DNA of 64,000 nucleotides, taken from an uncultured Atopostipes sp. (GTDB lineage Bacteria > Bacillota > Bacilli > Lactobacillales > Carnobacteriaceae_A). Numbering within the stretch: the first letter of the stretch is position 1; every line of letters starts with the position of its first letter. Positions 60,687 to 64,000 of the stretch are shown here, piece by piece. The notes beneath the pieces were generated by a model, which had not been told where the DNA came from, ran no database searches, and worked only from the letters and a program-made list of their open reading frames with translations. The position numbers and the translations under genes are program-made. The DNA lies in NCBI GenBank assembly GCA_910588235.1, contig CAJUOQ010000006.1, positions 1 to 64,000 of the forward strand, in the 5' to 3' direction.

Positions 60687-60935
60687 ATAAGGAACGCAAT
60701 ATATTGAACCTCTTGCAGGCGAATAAACGTCAGACAGAGAATCAACGGTTGGTGCGAGTTGGTCAATGTTCAATATATTATCATCCGTTTTTTATTAGTG
60801 AACTTTAGTAGCTAATACTGTCACTCTGCATTAAAGAGATTTTGAGTAGAGCAAGCCGATCGAAGGTCGAAGCTTGTTCAAAAAAGGTGGTACCACGAGA
60901 TTTCGTCCTTTTCGGGATGGAATCTTTTTTTATTT
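60687..60935 (+). ncRNA. T-box leader (isoleucine) of ileS
   Basis: Stem I base ATAAGGAACG (60687-60696) pairs with CGTTTTTTAT (60786-60795). An upper helix AATATATTGAAC pairs with GTTCAATATATT, leaving ATCATC (60780-60785) as the specifier loop, matching the Ile codon AUC. The AGAGA and GGTTGGTGCGA loop motifs are present. The T-box sequence AAGGTGGTACCACG is at 60884-60897, followed by a terminator hairpin (AGATTTCGTCC/GGGATGGAATCT) and a T-run. Uncharged tRNA-Ile would favour antitermination. Confidence 0.93.
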
Positions 60936-60962
60936 TAAAAATGACTATAGGAGTTGAAAATT

Positions 60963-63749
60963 TTGGAAATCAAAGACACACTAAATTTACTAAAAACTGA
61001 TTTCCCGATGCGCGCGGGTTTAGCCAATAAAGAACCGAAGCGGCAAGAAGAATGGGAAGAACAAAATGTTTATGAAAAAAGACAAAAATTAAACGAAGGC
61101 AAACCAAAATATATTTTACATGATGGTCCGCCGTTTGCGAATGGTCCGATCCATATTGGGCATGCCATGAACAAAATTTCAAAAGACTTTATTGTGCGTT
61201 ATCGTTCAATGAACGGCTATGACGCACCCTATGTACCTGGTTGGGATACGCATGGTTTACCGATTGAACAAGTTTTAGCGAATCAAGGCATTGATCGTAA
61301 ATCAATGTCGGTCGCTGAATTCCGTCGTTTATGTGAAGAATATGCTTTAGAACAATTGGATCTACAACGCGATGCTTTCAAACGTTTAGGGGTTGCTGGT
61401 GAATGGGATAATCCTTATATCACGTTAACGCCAGACTATGAAGCAGCGCAAATTCGAGTGTTCGGAAAGATGGCTGAAAAAGGCTATATCTATCGTGGTC
61501 AAAAACCTATTTACTGGTCACCATCCAGTGAATCCGCGTTAGCCGAAGCAGAAATCGAATACCATGATGTGCGTGGACCAAGTATTTATGTTGCTTTTCC
61601 AGTCAAAGACGGCAAAGGGATTGTCTCTGAAGATGCGAACTTTGTTATTTGGACAACAACTCCATGGACCTTGCCTTCAAACATGGCAATTACTGTACAT
61701 GAAACAGGGATCTATAATGAAGTAAGCACAAATGGTAAAAAATACATTGTCGCTGCTGAATTATTAGAGCAAGTGGCTGAAGCTTTAGAGTGGGAAGATG
61801 TTGAAGTTCTAAAAGAATTTACCGGAAAAGACTTAGAATATACTACTGCTGAGCATCCTTTCTATGATCGTGAATCCCTCTTAATCTTAGGTGATCACGT
61901 GACATTTGAAGACGGGACAGGACTCGTGCATACCGCGCCTGGACACGGGGATGAAGACTACATCGTAGGTTTAGAATATAACTTACCGATTCTTTCACCG
62001 ATTGATGATCAAGGGAAATTTACGGACGAAGCACCTGGACTAGAAGGCGTCTTTTATGACGATGCCAACACCATTGTTACTGGTTGGTTAGAAGAGAAAG
62101 GCTTATTGTTAGATCTTTCCTTCTTCACCCATAGTTACCCACATGACTGGCGTACGAAAAAACCAGTTATTTTCCGTGCAACGCCGCAATGGTTTGCTTC
62201 CATTGATGACTTCCGTCAAAACATTTTAGATGAAATTAAAGAAGTCGACTGGTTACTTCCATGGGGTGAGGAACGTATTCATAATATGGTCCGGGATCGT
62301 GGAGACTGGGTCATTTCACGTCAAAGAACTTGGGGCGTTCCTTTACCTATTTTCTACGCTGAAAATGGCGATCCAATCATTACACCAGAAACGATCGATC
62401 ATGTGGCTAAATTGATTGAAGAACATGGTTCAAATGTTTGGTTTGAAAATGAAGCAAAAGATTTACTACCAGAAGGCTTTACGCATCCAAATAGTCCGAA
62501 TGGTGAATTTACAAAAGAGAATGACATCATGGATGTCTGGTTCGACTCGGGTTCATCTCATGAAGCGGTGCTGCGTACACGCGATGAATTACGATTCCCC
62601 GCTGACTTATACTTGGAAGGTTCCGACCAATATCGTGGTTGGTTCAACTCCAGCTTAACGACCAGCGTGGCGATTAACGATGTTGCTCCTTACAAAGCGG
62701 TCCTTTCGCAAGGGTTTGTTTTAGACGGTAAAGGACGTAAGATGAGTAAATCGGTTGGAAATGTGATCGACCCGAATAAAGTGGTCAACCAATTAGGGGC
62801 CGACATTATTCGTCTCTGGGTTTTAAGTGCCGATACACAAGCGGATGTGCGCGTCAGTATGGAGATTTTACAACAAGTTTCTGAAGTTTATCGTAAAATC
62901 CGTAATACCTTACGCTTTATGATTCAAAATACCGAAGACTTTGATGCAGAAGCAAATGGTCTTCCTTATGAAGATTTACGTTCGATCGATCATTACATGC
63001 TTAACCGTTTAGACATGACGATTGAAAATATTCTTCAAGCGTATGAAAATTATAAATTTAATGATATTTTCAAAGAAGTGAATCATTTCGTAACCGTTGA
63101 TCTTTCAAACTTCTATATGAATATCGCGAAAGATATTTTATATATTGACGCTCCGGATGATTATCCACGTCGTGCGATCCAGACGGTATTCTATGAAGCG
63201 TTAGTCAAATTAACGAAAGTACTAACACCAATTATCCCGCACACAGCGGAAGAAATCTGGACGTATTTAAACGAAGAAGAAGAATACGCTCAGTTAACTG
63301 AGTTCCCAGAAGTTGAACATTATGAAGATCGTGCAGAAATCTTAGAAAAATGGTCAGCTTTCATGGACTTACGCGATAATGTGCTCAAAGCAAATGAAGT
63401 CGCTCGTGAAAATAAAGTGATCGGTAAAGACTTTGAAGCAAAAATTACTTTATATGTGACTGCAGGGGTCGAGAAGTTACTTGAATCCCTCCATGCAGAT
63501 TTACGTCAAGTCTTAGTCGCTTCTGAATTGAATATTCTACCATTAGAAATGAAACCAGAAGAGGATGACTCGATTCTTGACTTTGACGATATGGCAATTA
63601 AAGTTGAGCATATGCCAGGTGGTGTCTGTGATCGTTGTCGTATTACCACAGAAAAATTAATTGATGTGGAAGGAAAAGGACAACTCTGTCATCGTTGCTA
63701 TGCGATCGTAGAAGAACATTACCCTGAATTACTAGAAGAAGCAGAATAA
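60963..63749 (+). CDS. ileS: Isoleucyl-tRNA synthetase
   Basis: A 928-residue class I synthetase. The HIGH motif appears as [10 protein letters not shown] (~65), the editing domain (CP1) includes [11 protein letters not shown] and [16 protein letters not shown] (~315-330), and KMSKS lies in [10 protein letters not shown] (~595). The C-terminus carries a zinc finger ([11 protein letters not shown] and CHRCY, ~885-910). The start is TTG 60963, 10 nt after GGAG and giving the family start MEIKDTL; TTG 60954 is too close to the ribosome site. Regulated by the T-box upstream. Confidence 0.97.
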   Translation: MEIKDTLNLLKTDFPMRAGLANKEPKRQEEWEEQNVYEKRQKLNEGKPKYILHDGPPFANGPIHIGHAMNKISKDFIVRYRSMNGYDAPYVPGWDTHGLPIEQVLANQGIDRKSMSVAEFRRLCEEYALEQLDLQRDAFKRLGVAGEWDNPYITLTPDYEAAQIRVFGKMAEKGYIYRGQKPIYWSPSSESALAEAEIEYHDVRGPSIYVAFPVKDGKGIVSEDANFVIWTTTPWTLPSNMAITVHETGIYNEVSTNGKKYIVAAELLEQVAEALEWEDVEVLKEFTGKDLEYTTAEHPFYDRESLLILGDHVTFEDGTGLVHTAPGHGDEDYIVGLEYNLPILSPIDDQGKFTDEAPGLEGVFYDDANTIVTGWLEEKGLLLDLSFFTHSYPHDWRTKKPVIFRATPQWFASIDDFRQNILDEIKEVDWLLPWGEERIHNMVRDRGDWVISRQRTWGVPLPIFYAENGDPIITPETIDHVAKLIEEHGSNVWFENEAKDLLPEGFTHPNSPNGEFTKENDIMDVWFDSGSSHEAVLRTRDELRFPADLYLEGSDQYRGWFNSSLTTSVAINDVAPYKAVLSQGFVLDGKGRKMSKSVGNVIDPNKVVNQLGADIIRLWVLSADTQADVRVSMEILQQVSEVYRKIRNTLRFMIQNTEDFDAEANGLPYEDLRSIDHYMLNRLDMTIENILQAYENYKFNDIFKEVNHFVTVDLSNFYMNIAKDILYIDAPDDYPRRAIQTVFYEALVKLTKVLTPIIPHTAEEIWTYLNEEEEYAQLTEFPEVEHYEDRAEILEKWSAFMDLRDNVLKANEVARENKVIGKDFEAKITLYVTAGVEKLLESLHADLRQVLVASELNILPLEMKPEEDDSILDFDDMAIKVEHMPGGVCDRCRITTEKLIDVEGKGQLCHRCYAIVEEHYPELLEEAE

Positions 63750-63758
63750 AACGTTTCG

Positions 63759-63804
63759 AAAACAGCTCAAGTCGGAGGAAACTCCAGACTCGAGCTGTTT
63801 TTTT
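63759..63804 (+). terminator. Terminator of ileS
   Basis: AAAACAGCTC pairs with GAGCTGTTTT, with an inner GGAG-GAAA-CTCC hairpin, followed by TTTTTG. Confidence 0.92.
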
Positions 63805-63859
63805 GTGTCGTGCCTGAAATGAGAAAGTAGGGGGACATGTGTCTTGGTGAGAAAAGGTG

Positions 63860-63896
63860 GCTCGTGGTCTCGTATTCTGTTTTCGTGCTCACGAGC
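63860..63896. repeat. Hairpin intergenic repeat (copy B)
   Basis: GCTCGTG (63860-63866) and CACGAGC (63890-63896) are perfect inverted ends. The 37-bp unit aligns without gaps with 14087-14123 at 29 of 37 positions. No gene lies in 63805-64000. Confidence 0.5.
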
Positions 63897-63948
63897 AGGA
63901 TTTCCACACTAATAAACGTCCTTTTGCTCAATAAAGACAAAAAAGAAC

Positions 63949-63975
63949 TCCCTAAACTTAAATGTTTAGGGAGGA
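63949..63975 (-). terminator. Terminator of a minus-strand gene beyond the window edge
   Basis: CTCCCTAAAC pairs with GTTTAGGGAG around TTAAAT; on the minus strand it is followed by TTCTTTTTTG. A possible stop codon of the gene lies at 63992-63994, but too little is inside the window to name it. Confidence 0.7.
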
Positions 63976-64000
63976 TTGAGGGTTGATTCAATTAAACCAT

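Overview
The window is a low-GC Gram-positive chromosome segment, most likely from order Lactobacillales (a Carnobacteriaceae/Aerococcaceae-like lineage is my guess, not proven). Supporting signs are a complete mraZ-rsmH-ftsL-pbp-mraY-murD-murG-divIB-ftsA-ftsZ-sepF-yggT-ylmH-divIVA-ileS block, a DUF3397 gene before mraZ, a T-box in front of ileS, ptsHI, clpE with CtsR boxes, and the yqeG-yqeH-yhbY-nadD-yqeK-rsfS-yqeM block.

Layout. (1) 1-6.9 kb: a visibly more AT-rich accessory block. It holds a GatC-like small protein plus amidase, then a PrpR_N-type regulator and a four-carbon acid-sugar catabolic operon (DUF1537 kinase, PdxA2-like dehydrogenase, KdgT-like permease) with paired operator-like sites. 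(2) 7.2-16.6 kb: accessory genes: an orphan PTS EIIC with a DUF3284 protein, a membrane acyltransferase, a lipoprotein, a HAD phosphatase, a truncated amino-acid transporter gene fused by deletion to the tail of its ATPase gene, an intact YefM-type antitoxin with a broken YoeB toxin, a pair of short chromate-family transporters and a NERD-like single-domain P-loop protein. (3) 16.9-20.9 kb: a surface-glycopolymer-like set (two DUF616 glycosyltransferase-like proteins, a UDP-glucuronate-epimerase-like enzyme and a TupA-like ATP-grasp protein). (4) 21-36.3 kb: MgtC, NAD kinase, an RluD-type synthase, a ComEC-like secreted MBL protein with DUF3006, two GNATs, RF3, a membrane-anchored barnase with barstar, ClpE, a small XRE regulator, a MATE pump and HPr/EI. 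(5) 36.5-45.7 kb: two oxidoreductases, then the ribosome-assembly/NAD block and yceD-rpmF. (6) 46.3-63.8 kb: the division and cell-wall cluster, ending with ileS.

How the genes work together: the right half makes septal peptidoglycan and builds the divisome, and the middle block supports ribosome assembly, tRNA modification and NAD supply. HPr/EI would energise the EIIC at 7.4 kb, whose IIA and IIB partners are not in the window. Sites consistent with CcpA, CtsR, MraZ, YefM and T-box control can be read directly in the sequence.

Most notable observations: a barnase homologue that keeps every catalytic residue but carries a lipobox; a deletion scar joining a substrate-binding-protein gene to an ABC-ATPase tail; three intergenic tandem arrays with regular units of 40-43 bp; five 11-residue repeats in DivIVA; and a PrpR-type regulator whose ATPase domain has lost its ATPase motifs. 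I found no CRISPR array, no rRNA, no complete tRNA and no intact insertion sequence. All functional calls come from reading motifs by eye; no database search was run.
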